Below the pieces are notes generated by a model. That model did not search any database, had not been told where the DNA came from, and saw only the letters and a program-made list of their open reading frames with translations. Below, one piece after another: positions 43,412 through 55,121 of a stretch of 64,000 nucleotides of DNA. The DNA is from Polynucleobacter sp. JS-JIR-5-A7. GTDB taxonomy: Bacteria; Pseudomonadota; Gammaproteobacteria; Burkholderiales; Burkholderiaceae. The first letter of the stretch is position 1, and each line of letters opens with the position of its first letter. Both the position numbers and the translations under genes were made by a program. The DNA is taken from contig NZ_CP061308.1 of the NCBI RefSeq assembly GCF_018687935.1, forward strand, positions 986,048 through 1,050,047, written 5' to 3'.

Positions 43412-44191
43412 TTATGAATTGAGATGCTTCATCCAGCCAAGACCCGCTTCAGTATTGGTGGCAGGTTTGTATTCACAACCTATCCAACCATGATAGCCAA
43501 TTCGGTCAAGGAACTTGAACAAGTATGGGTAATTGATTTCTCCAGTGCCAGGCTCATTGCGACCAGGATTGTCAGCTAGTTGAATATGGCCAATTTTGGA
43601 GAGATTCTTTTCAATGGTATTTGCTAGCTCACCTTCCATGCGCTGTGCATGATAGATATCGTATTGAATGAAGAGATTATCGGCAGCAACTTCAGCCAAA
43701 ATATCTGCAGCCTGTTTGGTAGTATTTAAAAAGAATCCAGGAATATCAAAGGTATTAATTGGTTCAATCAATAAACGAAGATTTGCTTTTTTGAGCTCCG
43801 CTGCAGCATAGCGAAGATTTTCTACTAAGGTTGCATGAAGAAGTTTTGGATCGACTCCCACAGGGGTCTTCCCAGCTAAACAATTCAGTTGTTGAACTCC
43901 TAATACTCTGGCGTATTCAATGGCTCTAGCAACACCCTGGCGGAATTCTTCTACGCGATCAGGATGACATGCAATGCCTCGCTCTCCTGCATCCCAATCT
44001 CCAGCTGGCAGGTTATGCAGCACTAATGTCAGTTGGTGTTGATCTAATTGTTGTTTGATCTCTGCAGCAGAATAGGCGTAAGGGAAAAGGAACTCAACCG
44101 CATTAAATCCGGCTTTACTGGCTCTTTCGAAGCGCTCTAAAAATGGTGCCTCATTAAATAGCATGGTTAAGTTAGCAGCAAATTGTGGCAT
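43412..44191 (-). CDS. hyi: Hydroxypyruvate isomerase
   Basis: 259-aa TIM-barrel isomerase (xylose-isomerase-like AP-endonuclease-2 fold). It opens MPQFAANLTMLFNEAPFLERF. Metal and catalytic residues are in LIEPINTFDIPGFFLNT, FIQYDIYHAQRM and GHIQLADNPGRNEPGTGEINY. It interconverts hydroxypyruvate and tartronate semialdehyde. AAGG lies 6 nt before the start. It is followed by glxR, giving a two-step glyoxylate-pathway unit. Confidence 0.93.
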   Translation of the reverse strand: MPQFAANLTMLFNEAPFLERFERASKAGFNAVEFLFPYAYSAAEIKQQLDQHQLTLVLHNLPAGDWDAGERGIACHPDRVEEFRQGVARAIEYARVLGVQQLNCLAGKTPVGVDPKLLHATLVENLRYAAAELKKANLRLLIEPINTFDIPGFFLNTTKQAADILAEVAADNLFIQYDIYHAQRMEGELANTIEKNLSKIGHIQLADNPGRNEPGTGEINYPYLFKFLDRIGYHGWIGCEYKPATNTEAGLGWMKHLNS

Positions 44192-44341
44192 CGCAAACCT
44201 TTAGAAGAATGAAGAATTGATAACGAATCTTAACAAAGAAGCCAATTTTCTTCCCGAAATGCAATAGGGCTCGATTAGTGCTTAATAGGCAATGAAAGTA
44301 GGCTAATATTGAAAAAACGCTTTTATCCCATAAGGAAAACA

Positions 44342-44950
44342 ATGAATACTCAATTTATCCAAATCTCCCTGGCTCTTGCAGTCGGCCTTGCAGGCTTAGG
44401 CACTGCTTTTGCTCAAGCCGGTAGTTCTCCTTCATCTGCTAATCAGCCCATGGTAATCGATGCCGCAGTAGTGGATAACAGCTACCTACTCTATGAAGGT
44501 AATGTTTTAAAAGTAGACAAAAAGACGCGCACTATCACCTTCAAAAATAAAGAAGGAGAATCAAAATTTGTTGCCGGCTCTGAAATCACCAATTTTGATC
44601 AAATTAAAAAAGGGGATCGTCTCAGCGTTACATATCAATTAGCAGTTGCTATCGAATTGATTAAAACCAAGAGTGATGGCGTTCGTAGCAAAGTTGAAAC
44701 TAATACAGTAACAACCTCTAAAGGTAATGAAAAGCCAACCGAAACCATTTCCAACAAAACAACCATCATTGCCGATATAGTCGAAGTCAATCGTGATAAG
44801 TAATTGGTTTCTGTTAAGGGCCCTAGCGGCAAGATCACTACCGTGATGGTCAAGAACCCCGCTCTTTTAGCTGATGTGAATGTTGGCGAGCAAGTTAAAG
44901 TCATTTATTACGATGCCATGGCTGCCTCAATTACCTCTCCAAAAAAATAA
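44342..44950 (+). pseudogene. Exported two-repeat protein interrupted by an in-frame stop
   Basis: The ATG at 44342 has AAGGAA 4-5 nt upstream. A signal peptide (FIQISLALAVGLAGLGTAFA-QAG) and one domain of about 60 residues (GNVLKVDKKTRTITFKN... KKGDRLSVTYQLAVAIEL) are followed by a TAA at 44801-44803. The same frame stays open for 48 more codons to a second TAA at 44948, and that part (LVSVKGPSGKITTVMVKN... NVGEQVKVIYYDAMAASI) is clearly related to the first domain. The stop falls inside the second copy (EVNRDK-stop-LVSVK aligned to KVDKKTRTITFK), so the intact ancestor was about 202 aa. One base change, for example CAA to TAA, would explain it. The 154-aa product may still be made. No function is recognised. 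Confidence 0.75.
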
Positions 44951-44959
44951 GACCTGTAG

Positions 44960-45790
44960 ATGCAACTAACGGCAGTTTGTTTCAAGGTACTTACTACTCT
45001 TGCGCTTACCTCACTCCTCTTGGCCTGCGCTAATACCACCAGGTCAGGAGCGGTAGGTGTAAACCGATCTCAGTTCTTAGTAGTATCCGCTTCTGAAGTG
45101 GATCGTTTGTCTGCTGTTAGTTACAACGAGCAGAATCAAAAAGCCAAAGAAAAAAATATTCTGCTTACATCCGGTCCTGAATACGATAGGCTCAAGGCAA
45201 TCTCCAACCGATTAATTTCTCAAACGGGAGTCTTTCGTGACGATACCCGCCAGTGGAATTGGCAATTGGTTTTAATCAATGCGCCGATTCTGAATGCTAC
45301 TTGCGCACCGGGCGGAAAGATCACCTTTTATTCGGGCTTAATTGAACAACTGAATCTGACTGATGATGAGATTGCGGCCATCATGGGTCATGAAATTGCC
45401 CATGCCTTGCGTGAACATGGTCGAGAACGTTTATCACAGGCCATGGCTCAGAGCGCTGTTACTAATATTGCTATGGCTGCGGCAGGAGCTTATGGTTCAG
45501 CGATTAGCGCAGCCAATCAAGCGGCTCAATATATTTTGGTATTACCTAACTCTAGACAAAACGAATCAGAGGCGGATGCAATTGGACTGGAACTGGCTGC
45601 TAGAGCTGGCTTTAAACCACAAGCTGCCATTAGTGTTTGGCAAAAGATGAATAAGGCAACTCAAGGGAAAGGCCCACCAGAGTTTTTGTCCACCCACCCT
45701 TCTGGTGAAACCAGAATTGAGCAACTCTCAGAACTCATGCCTGCAGTAGAGCCGCTTTATCTATCTGCTCCAAAAGTGACATCTAAGTAA
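44960..45790 (+). CDS. M48-family lipoprotein metallopeptidase
   Basis: 276-aa exported protease. The signal ends in lipobox LLAC (Cys23), predicting an outer-membrane or periplasmic lipoprotein. The zinc motif HEIAHALREH (HExxH) follows IAAIMG, and the third ligand region is NESEADAIGLELAARAGF. The end STHPSGETRIEQL is typical of the LoiP/YcaL/BepA-like M48 group that removes misfolded outer-membrane proteins. It lies 9 bp after the interrupted two-repeat gene and probably was co-transcribed with it. Confidence 0.92.
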   Translation: MQLTAVCFKVLTTLALTSLLLACANTTRSGAVGVNRSQFLVVSASEVDRLSAVSYNEQNQKAKEKNILLTSGPEYDRLKAISNRLISQTGVFRDDTRQWNWQLVLINAPILNATCAPGGKITFYSGLIEQLNLTDDEIAAIMGHEIAHALREHGRERLSQAMAQSAVTNIAMAAAGAYGSAISAANQAAQYILVLPNSRQNESEADAIGLELAARAGFKPQAAISVWQKMNKATQGKGPPEFLSTHPSGETRIEQLSELMPAVEPLYLSAPKVTSK

Positions 45791-45810
45791 AGAAATTAAT
45801 AAAAAGCTAG

Positions 45811-46278
45811 TTAATTAGCCTGGGGGGGGGGGGAATTTTTCACAAGCTCCCGAATTTTGGCATCACCCTCCACCATCATTTTATAGCGAGACTCGCTTAC
45901 TAAAATAGCCATTTTGGCGTTGTATTGTTCGCGTCGCAGCCACTCGATTAAAAGGCCGACTAATATTGTGTAGGACGCATAAGCAATCAGTACTGATATA
46001 TCCCTAGAATCAATCACAGTAAATTCGTAATATGGCGCCATAAAAAAATAGGAAATTAATGGGATGCTAATTGCTAAGGTTAATAGAGCTGGGCCCATTC
46101 CAAAAAAGAATGCAATCACAATCGTATTAATCTGAAAAAAGAATAGTGGCAGCGCTTCCTCAATATAGGGCTGAAGACCAAGCCGAATGCAGAAAGCGAA
46201 AAAAACCCCGATGCAAGCGTTTAAATACCCTGCACTCTTATTGGGGCACCATCTAAAGGCGTTAAGGTTATTTTTCAT
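45811..46278 (-). CDS. DUF4118-type membrane sensor fragment ending at a poly-C tract
   Basis: 155-aa protein of four hydrophobic helices of the KdpD-middle-domain (DUF4118) type: ACIGVFFAFCIRLGLQPY, FFFQINTIVIAFFFGMGPALLTLAISIPLISYFF, SVLIAYASYTILVGLLIEWL. It then has a short coiled region (SESRYKMMVEGDAKIRELVKNS) that in kinases leads to PAS/HisKA domains. Here it stops after PPPQAN, where the Pro codons come from a 12-C run (12 G on the plus strand, 45822-45833). No kinase domain follows in any frame before the M48 gene, so this is a truncated sensor or a small DUF4118 protein. Confidence 0.7.
   Translation of the reverse strand: MKNNLNAFRWCPNKSAGYLNACIGVFFAFCIRLGLQPYIEEALPLFFFQINTIVIAFFFGMGPALLTLAISIPLISYFFMAPYYEFTVIDSRDISVLIAYASYTILVGLLIEWLRREQYNAKMAILVSESRYKMMVEGDAKIRELVKNSPPPQAN
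45822..45833. repeat. 12-G homopolymer at the 3' end of the DUF4118 gene
   Basis: Twelve consecutive G on the plus strand lie inside the last codons of the minus-strand gene. All three frames terminate within five codons after the tract (QAN, RLIN, G), so slippage would change only the C-terminal tail. Confidence 0.85.
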
Positions 46279-46346
46279 GGATTTCTGAGTCGGTGTATGC
46301 TTAGAGCTTATTTACCATTAGATACCAAAATTAAGTCACCGTGTGA

Positions 46347-47198
46347 ATGCCCTATAGAAATACAACAGAAAACTTGAAACAGAGCATTACTATTCTGCTG
46401 CCAGGATTAAATGGAGGCGGTTTAGAGCTCGGCCAATTACCTAATTTTTTAAATGCAAATGGGTTTGAAACGCTCACACCAGAAATTAAAGGCTACTTAT
46501 ACGGATCCCCTCCCGATATTTATCAAACTTGGATTAGCCAGCTGCACCACACAATTGATGAACTGAAGGGTCAATATAAAACTATTAATCTAGCCGGCAT
46601 TAGTATGGGCTCAACCTTGGCCCTTGCCCTTGCTAGTCAAAGAACGGATATCTCATCCATTGCCTTGCTCTCCCCCGTATTGCGTTATGACGGCTGGTCT
46701 GTTCCTTGGTACAGGTTTCTTTTGGATATTGCCTATAAATTGGGTGTCCGAGATTGGAAATATTCAGAACGCGAGCCATTTGGGATTAAAAATCCTGATT
46801 TACGTAGACGAGTTCGCGATAAATTTAAAGCCAATGAGTTATCTGAAGTGGGGGCACCGCACATAACAGCAAGACATTTGCATGAAGCACAAGGCTTAAT
46901 GTCTTATGTCACCAAAAATTTAGAATCAATCATTTCTAGACTGCTTATTGTTCAATCGGTCGAGGACGATACTTGCACTGTTTGGTCTGCAGAGAAGATC
47001 CTAGCAAATACAAAATCAGATTTGCGAAGAATGATTTGGCTGGGCAATAGTTACCACATTGTCACCATTGATAATGAGCGTGAAGTTGTCTTGAATGAAG
47101 TATTGCGTTTCCTTGCAAGAGCTGCTGGCGGTAATCTAGGCATTGAAAGTTATTACTCGGATATGAGCTCTAAACCACTCCGCAATCGAGTTGCATAA
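46347..47198 (+). CDS. Est30-like carboxylesterase (alpha/beta hydrolase)
   Basis: 283-aa alpha/beta hydrolase. Oxyanion region ITILLPGLNGGGLE, nucleophile elbow LAGISMGSTLALALAS, acid VEDDTCTVW and His in NSYHIVTIDNEREVV follow the Est30/monoglyceride-lipase pattern (S-HvitlD-E). No signal peptide. The charged middle (YSEREPFGIKNPDLRRRVRDKF) is the cap region. The substrate is unknown. It is followed by a strong terminator and three tRNA genes on the other strand. Confidence 0.83.
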   Translation: MPYRNTTENLKQSITILLPGLNGGGLELGQLPNFLNANGFETLTPEIKGYLYGSPPDIYQTWISQLHHTIDELKGQYKTINLAGISMGSTLALALASQRTDISSIALLSPVLRYDGWSVPWYRFLLDIAYKLGVRDWKYSEREPFGIKNPDLRRRVRDKFKANELSEVGAPHITARHLHEAQGLMSYVTKNLESIISRLLIVQSVEDDTCTVWSAEKILANTKSDLRRMIWLGNSYHIVTIDNEREVVLNEVLRFLARAAGGNLGIESYYSDMSSKPLRNRVA

Positions 47199-47207
47199 TT
47201 TATAAAT

Positions 47208-47233
47208 AAAAAGCCTCCAGTTGGAGGCTTTTT
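47208..47233 (+). terminator. Rho-independent terminator
   Basis: AAAAAGCCTCC / GGAGGCTTTTT with loop AGTT and a T-tract, 9 bp after the hydrolase stop. The symmetrical A/T flanks let it also end the minus-strand tRNA transcript. Confidence 0.9.
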
Positions 47234-47244
47234 ATTTTGTAATT

Positions 47245-47321
47245 TGGCGGAACGGACGGGACTCGAACCCGCGACCCTCTGCGTGACAGGCAGATATTCT
47301 AACCAACTGAACTACCGCTCC
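47245..47321 (-). tRNA. tRNA-Asp (anticodon GTC)
   Basis: 77-nt cloverleaf with CCA. The acceptor stem begins GGAGCGG, the anticodon loop is CTGTCAC, and the T-arm is GCGGG-TTCGAGT-CCCGT. Last of a three-tRNA run on the minus strand. Confidence 0.95.
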
Positions 47322-47364
47322 AAATTGCTACAAGTGAATCAAAAAAACTACTACCAAAAAGATC

Positions 47365-47440
47365 TGGCGTCCCCAGGGGGATTCGAACCCCCGTACTCAC
47401 CGTGAAAGGGTGATGTCCTAGGCCTCTAGACGATGGGGAC
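47365..47440 (-). tRNA. tRNA-Glu (anticodon TTC)
   Basis: 76 nt with CCA. The acceptor begins GTCCCCA, the anticodon loop is CTTTCAC, and the T-arm is GGGGG-TTCGAAT-CCCCC. It lies downstream of gltX, whose product charges it. Confidence 0.95.
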
Positions 47441-47474
47441 CTGGACTACTGCAAACTACAAATGTCTTAATTTT

Positions 47475-47550
<76 letters not shown>

Positions 47551-47628
47551 GAAATCTCGCAATAAAACCACAAGACAATCAAAACAATCCAAGATTTTAG
47601 CCTATTTTTACGCAAGCACGCAAATTGC

Positions 47629-49026
47629 CTACAGGACGACCTTCGAGAGCCTATTTACCGCCTCCTCTTTACCCAAAACGACTAATACAGAATCAATGGC
47701 TGGTGTCTGAGTAGTTGCAAATAATGCATAACGAACAGGCATTGCTAAGGCTGGCATTTTGAGTTGGTGCTTTGCTAGGACTTGTTTGAATGCAGCGCTA
47801 TAAGCTTCTTTACTTGGCTCTGCATTTTGAATAGCTTCAATCAAATCTTTTAATGCAGGAACTACAGCTTGAGGAATATTCTCTGCAATTTGTTGCGCAT
47901 TGATTTGCGGCGCTGGCAGATAAAATAACTTTGATCCTTCCGCAATCTCAATCAAGGTATTGGCGCGATCCTTTAATAAAGCAACCACTTGAATAAAGTT
48001 CGGACCACTTTCAGTATTAATACCTAGTGCATGAGCAAAAGGCTTGGTTGCTTGTGCCAAGTTAGCTGGATCTGCATTTTGAATATATTGATGGTTAAGC
48101 CAAAGGAGCTTTTCAGGGTTATGTTGAGCTGGTGAGCGACCCAGACTATCAAGATCAAACCAATTGACAAATTGCTCCTTAGTAAATACCTCTGCATCAC
48201 CATGTGACCAGCCCAAACGCGCCAAGTAGTTCAAGATAGCGTCCGGCAGATACCCTGCTTTTTGATAATCCCGCACACTCATGGCGCCATTGCGTTTGCT
48301 CATCTTTTCACCAGAGTCGTTTAAGACGGTGGGTAAATGGGCATAGACAGGCGGAGTCCCGCCGAGAGCTTTCATGATATTGATTTGGCGTGGCGTATTG
48401 TTCACATGATCATCACCGCGTATGACGTGAGTAATCTTCATATCCAAGTCATCCACCACTACGCAGAAGTTATAGGTGGGAGTACCATCCGGCCTCGCAA
48501 TGACTAGGTCATCCAACTCATCATTCGAAATTTCAATTTGACCTTTGACGGCATCATCCCACATCACAGATCCACCAAGCGGGTTTTTAAAACGAATCAC
48601 CGGTAGAACACCTTCCGGAATGGCCGGCAAAGTTTTGCCTGGCTCTGGCCGCCACAATCCGTTATAACGCGGCTTTTCTTTATTAGCCATCTGCTGGTCA
48701 CGGAGTTTGTTGAGTTCATCCTCACTCATATAGCAGGGATATGCCAATCCAGATGCCACCATTTGCTTGATCACTTCACGATAGCGATCAATACGCTGCA
48801 TTTGATAGATGGGACCTTCGTCGATATCCATGCCTAACCACGCCATACCTTCAATGATGACGTCTACGGCCTCTTGCGTGGAACGCTCAACATCCGTATC
48901 TTCAATGCGAAGAATGAAATCGCCTTGATTATGGCGTGCAAAAGCCCAGGGATAGAGTGCGCTGCGAAGATTTCCCAAATGAATGAAGCCCGTGGGACTG
49001 GGGGCGAATCGTGTACGAATATGCAT
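47629..49026 (-). CDS. gltX: Glutamyl-tRNA synthetase
   Basis: 465-aa class I aminoacyl-tRNA synthetase. HIGH-type motif [21 protein letters not shown] at the N-terminus, KMSKR motif in [13 protein letters not shown], and [15 protein letters not shown] between them. Normal length, single GluRS copy in the window. Start ATG at 49026, with the divergent hslO start 64 bp away. The tRNA-Ala-Glu-Asp run lies 78 bp after its stop and may be partly read from the same promoter. Confidence 0.97.
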   Translation of the reverse strand: MHIRTRFAPSPTGFIHLGNLRSALYPWAFARHNQGDFILRIEDTDVERSTQEAVDVIIEGMAWLGMDIDEGPIYQMQRIDRYREVIKQMVASGLAYPCYMSEDELNKLRDQQMANKEKPRYNGLWRPEPGKTLPAIPEGVLPVIRFKNPLGGSVMWDDAVKGQIEISNDELDDLVIARPDGTPTYNFCVVVDDLDMKITHVIRGDDHVNNTPRQINIMKALGGTPPVYAHLPTVLNDSGEKMSKRNGAMSVRDYQKAGYLPDAILNYLARLGWSHGDAEVFTKEQFVNWFDLDSLGRSPAQHNPEKLLWLNHQYIQNADPANLAQATKPFAHALGINTESGPNFIQVVALLKDRANTLIEIAEGSKLFYLPAPQINAQQIAENIPQAVVPALKDLIEAIQNAEPSKEAYSAAFKQVLAKHQLKMPALAMPVRYALFATTQTPAIDSVLVVLGKEEAVNRLSKVVL

Positions 49027-49090
49027 AGTGAGTATTATCTCAGGTCGGCCAAATGGGCACCCAAATCAAAAAACATGGATACTTTGAGCT

Positions 49091-50056
49091 ATGAATGAAT
49101 TGCTTGTATTTATGTGTGACGGTGCCCCAGTTCGCGGGGAAATTGTCTCTATCGGGACTGCCTGGCAGGCAGTTTTGGAGCGTCGTAACGACCCTCCAGC
49201 GGTACGTCGCATCCTCGGAGACTTCGTTGGTGCTGCAACACTCCTGAGTGCCAGTTTAAAGTTTGATGGCACCCTCATCATCCAGGCTCAAAGTAAGGGC
49301 CCTATTCAGTTGCTCGTGGTCGAATGTAAATCCGACCTCTCAATGCGTGCCACTGTCAAACTATCAGTTGATCCCTCCGAAATATCGGAAGGCGCAAGCT
49401 TAGGAGAGCTACTAGATGCCGGTAATTCAGGCAGGCTTGTGATTACTCTAGATCCTGCAGACCGTGAACCTGGCCAAGCGCCTTATCAAGGCATAGTCGC
49501 ACTTCAAGAGTATCAGGGTGAGGTGCTTCAGCCTGTTGCTAGCGCAGCTGAGGCAATAGCGCTATACATGCAAAATTCTGAACAGTTAGATACCCGTATT
49601 TGGCTGGCCTCGAATGAAAGTCATATTGGCGGACTTTTATTACAACGTCTTCCAAACTCTGGAGGCCATATTCACTTAGATCCTCAGGTCGCTGCAGAAG
49701 GCTGGTCACGCATCCAAACTTTAGGTGAAACAATTACTGATGAAGAGCTATTGACTCTTCCTCCAGAAACCATCTTGAGACGCTTATTCCTTGAAGAGTC
49801 TGCAGAGAATGGTGTGAGGAGCTTCCCCGCACGCCCTATCCGCTTTGCGTGCCGTTGCTCTCGTACAAAAGTGGCTGATATCTTGAGAATGTTGGGTGAA
49901 GAGGAAGTGCAAAGCATCTTGGCAGAACAAGGCTCTGTAGAAACCATCTGTGACTTCTGTGCAAAACCTTACCGTTTTGATGCAGTAGATTGTCTGCAAG
50001 TATTTAAAACAGATTTGTTGAGTGACGCCACCAGACCGCCCTCAAGCGGCCACTGA
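49091..50056 (+). CDS. hslO: Redox-regulated chaperone Hsp33
   Basis: 321-aa holdase activated by oxidation. The C-terminal zinc switch is CRCSRTKV (C-x-C) and CDFCAKPY (C-x2-C). Substrate-binding core landmarks are FVGAATLLSASLKFDGTLIIQAQSKGPIQLLVVEC. Other opening: ELLVFMCDGAPVRGEIVSI. Cytoplasmic. It is divergent from gltX and convergent with ftsB, 4 bp between ends. Confidence 0.96.
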   Translation: MNELLVFMCDGAPVRGEIVSIGTAWQAVLERRNDPPAVRRILGDFVGAATLLSASLKFDGTLIIQAQSKGPIQLLVVECKSDLSMRATVKLSVDPSEISEGASLGELLDAGNSGRLVITLDPADREPGQAPYQGIVALQEYQGEVLQPVASAAEAIALYMQNSEQLDTRIWLASNESHIGGLLLQRLPNSGGHIHLDPQVAAEGWSRIQTLGETITDEELLTLPPETILRRLFLEESAENGVRSFPARPIRFACRCSRTKVADILRMLGEEEVQSILAEQGSVETICDFCAKPYRFDAVDCLQVFKTDLLSDATRPPSSGH

Positions 50057-50060
50057 TATC

Positions 50061-50366
50061 TTATTGCTTGGTAACTTGAGTACCTGAAGACTTATCAGCA
50101 GGCAGGATTTGTACAAAAAACTCACCGTCTTTAATAAGACCATGCTCAACCCGAGCGCGCTCCTCAATGGCACGGGTTCCGTCTTTTAAATCTTTGACAT
50201 CGCCTGCAAGCTTTGCATTACGCAAAGCCAAGAGGCTATTTTTAGCCTCTTGAAGCTCTACTTGCTTTTCCATCTCGTAAACCTTTAACCATCCACCCTT
50301 TCCCAACCAAAGTGGGTACTGAATTGCAATCAGCAATACCAGCATCGAGTAGATAACAATGCGCAT
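50061..50366 (-). CDS. ftsB: Cell-division protein FtsB
   Basis: 101-aa bitopic membrane protein. One N-terminal helix (IVIYSMLVLLIAIQYPLWL) then a periplasmic leucine-zipper coiled coil (EMEKQVELQEAKNSLLALRNAKLAGDVKDL) and the GTRAIEERARVEHGLIKDGEFFVQI motif. It bridges FtsL and FtsQ in the divisome. It lies 13 bp after eno, the usual place in proteobacteria. Confidence 0.94.
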   Translation of the reverse strand: MRIVIYSMLVLLIAIQYPLWLGKGGWLKVYEMEKQVELQEAKNSLLALRNAKLAGDVKDLKDGTRAIEERARVEHGLIKDGEFFVQILPADKSSGTQVTKQ

Positions 50367-50379
50367 AAAAACTGAATGC

Positions 50380-51717
<1,338 letters not shown>

Positions 51718-52581
51718 TTACTGAAAACTGTTCTCTAAAAAAGAGCCGCTAGATTTAACCACTGTATCGATTGCCACTAGTGACTCTAATAATTCTTTCA
51801 TACGATTCAGTGGCACAGCATTAGGCCCATCAGATAATGCCTTTGCAGGATCTGGATGGGTTTCCATGAACAGACCGCTAATGCCAACGGCTATGGCGGC
51901 ACGTGCCAACACGGGAACAAATTCACGCTGACCACCACTAGAGTTTCCTTGGCCACCTGGTAACTGCACCGAGTGAGTCGCATCAAATACCACGGGCGCA
52001 TGGGACTCGCGCAGGATGGCAAGGCTACGCATATCGGAAACTAGATTGTTATAACCAAAAGAAGCGCCGCGTTCACAGACCATAAATTGATCCGGCAGAT
52101 TACTCTCAGCTGCCGCCGCTCTGGCTTTTTCAATGACATTGAGCATCTCATGGGGAGAAAGAAATTGCCCTTTTTTGAAATTCACTGGCTTACCACTTTG
52201 GGCGCAAGCGCGAATAAAGTCAGTCTGTCTGCACAGGAATGCTGGTGTTTGCAAGACATCGACCACTTGAGCTACCGCTGCAATTTCACTAATATCGTGC
52301 ACATCTGTTAGTACCGGAACGCCAATTTCCTTTTTTACCTTTGCCAATATCTCAAGACCCTTTTCCATACCTAGGCCACGGAATGAAGTTCCTGATGAGC
52401 GATTGGCTTTATCAAAGGAAGACTTGTAAATAAATGGGATCTTTAAAGTAGCGGTAATTTCTTTTAATTGACCAGCGATATCGATGGCCGATTGTTCAGA
52501 CTCAATGACACAAGGGCCTGCGATCAGAAAGAATCGATGCTCTAGACCAGCATCGAAACCACAAAGCTTGAATTTGCTCAT
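51718..52581 (-). CDS. kdsA: 3-deoxy-8-phosphooctulonate synthase
   Basis: 287-aa enzyme condensing arabinose-5-phosphate with phosphoenolpyruvate to Kdo-8-phosphate for LPS core synthesis. Opening [59 protein letters not shown] and [14 protein letters not shown] are the family landmarks. It lies 9 bp after pyrG and 51 bp before eno. Confidence 0.97.
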   Translation of the reverse strand: MSKFKLCGFDAGLEHRFFLIAGPCVIESEQSAIDIAGQLKEITATLKIPFIYKSSFDKANRSSGTSFRGLGMEKGLEILAKVKKEIGVPVLTDVHDISEIAAVAQVVDVLQTPAFLCRQTDFIRACAQSGKPVNFKKGQFLSPHEMLNVIEKARAAAAESNLPDQFMVCERGASFGYNNLVSDMRSLAILRESHAPVVFDATHSVQLPGGQGNSSGGQREFVPVLARAAIAVGISGLFMETHPDPAKALSDGPNAVPLNRMKELLESLVAIDTVVKSSGSFLENSFQ

Positions 52582-52590
52582 CGTTTCCTC

Positions 52591-54255
<1,665 letters not shown>

Positions 54256-54325
54256 TTAAGCTCTGTTGGAAAAAGTAATTATAACGATAGCAATCCTCTT
54301 TTACAGAAATCTAAAGAAGGTTATA

Positions 54326-54784
54326 TTGAAAAAATCTATGAAAAAACCTCTAATTTTCCTCTTTGCCGCGAGTATTTTGAGTCTAGGGGTCAATGTCATC
54401 TCATCTCAGACAACAGACTCGATTGCAGGGTCTTGGAAGACTTTTGACGATGACACCAATCAGCCGGCAGCTATTGTCCTCATCACTGAGAAGAATGGCC
54501 TATTTTCAGGGGTGGTTACCAAATTACTAGATCCAAGTGCGCTCCCTACCTGCGAAAAATGCAGTGATTACCGTAAAGGCAAGGCAGTCATTGGGATGGA
54601 AATTCTATCTGGCCTAAAAAAGACGGGGGATTCCTATTCTGGCGGTCATATATTGGACCCAGACGATGGTGAAATTTACCGCGCTGAGATGAAGCTTAAG
54701 GAACAAGGGGCCAAATTAGATCTGCGCGCATACATTGGAATTCCCTTGCTGGGCAGAACCCAGACTTGGATTCGTGAAAGATAA
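54326..54784 (+). CDS. Exported DUF2147-family protein
   Basis: 152 aa from a TTG at 54326 with AGAAGG 5 nt upstream. The ATG 12 bp later has no properly spaced site. A signal peptide (PLIFLFAASILSLGVNVISS) is followed by DSIAGSWKTFDDDTNQPAAIVLITEKNGLFSGVVTKL, the DUF2147 opening ('Gw.t.dd.tg...a.v.i...ngg..Gri'). It contains a C-x2-C (PTCEKCSDY) and ends in RTQTWIRE. Periplasmic. The function is unknown. It lies 5 bp before the small superinfection-immunity-like gene. Confidence 0.82.
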   Translation: MKKSMKKPLIFLFAASILSLGVNVISSQTTDSIAGSWKTFDDDTNQPAAIVLITEKNGLFSGVVTKLLDPSALPTCEKCSDYRKGKAVIGMEILSGLKKTGDSYSGGHILDPDDGEIYRAEMKLKEQGAKLDLRAYIGIPLLGRTQTWIRER

Positions 54785-54789
54785 GCGCC

Positions 54790-54978
54790 ATGCGTCTTCT
54801 ATTTTCGGTCCTAATGACTCTGATATCCCTTTTTTACTTTTTGCCTTTTGCCATCGCTTTTAATAAGAAACGGGCCAACACAGGGGCCATATTTGCCTTA
54901 AACCTGTTTTTAGGATGGTCACTCATTGGTTGGGTAGTTTCTCTAGTTTGGGCTCTGAAAGAAGAGCAAGTGATCTAG
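54790..54978 (+). CDS. Small membrane protein of the superinfection-immunity-like family
   Basis: 62-aa protein with two hydrophobic helices: FSVLMTLISLFYFLPFAIAF then GAIFALNLFLGWSLIGWVVSLVWAL. The core YFLPFAIAFNKKRANTGAIF and NLFLGWSLIGWVVSLVWA match the Imm_superinfect family (PF14373), named after a phage T4 immunity protein. The family is widespread in bacteria, and most members have no demonstrated antiphage role. It starts 5 bp after the DUF2147 gene. Confidence 0.78.
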   Translation: MRLLFSVLMTLISLFYFLPFAIAFNKKRANTGAIFALNLFLGWSLIGWVVSLVWALKEEQVI

Positions 54979-55024
54979 TTTTGGTCAAAACGGTCGGTTT
55001 TGATGATCAATAGGGTTTAAACTC

Positions 55025-55054
55025 TTATATAAGACTTGAATTAGTCACTATAAT
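55025..55054 (+). promoter_or_regulatory. Promoter candidate for acnB
   Basis: TATAAT at 55049-55054 is a perfect -10. The best -35, TTATAT, 18 bp upstream, is weak. It lies 68 bp before the acnB start. Confidence 0.4.
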
Positions 55055-55121
55055 TGAAAGATTCGGGTGAAAATGCCCTTTTGGCCTTTCTATTGATTAC
55101 TTTTACCTCATAGGAAACACA

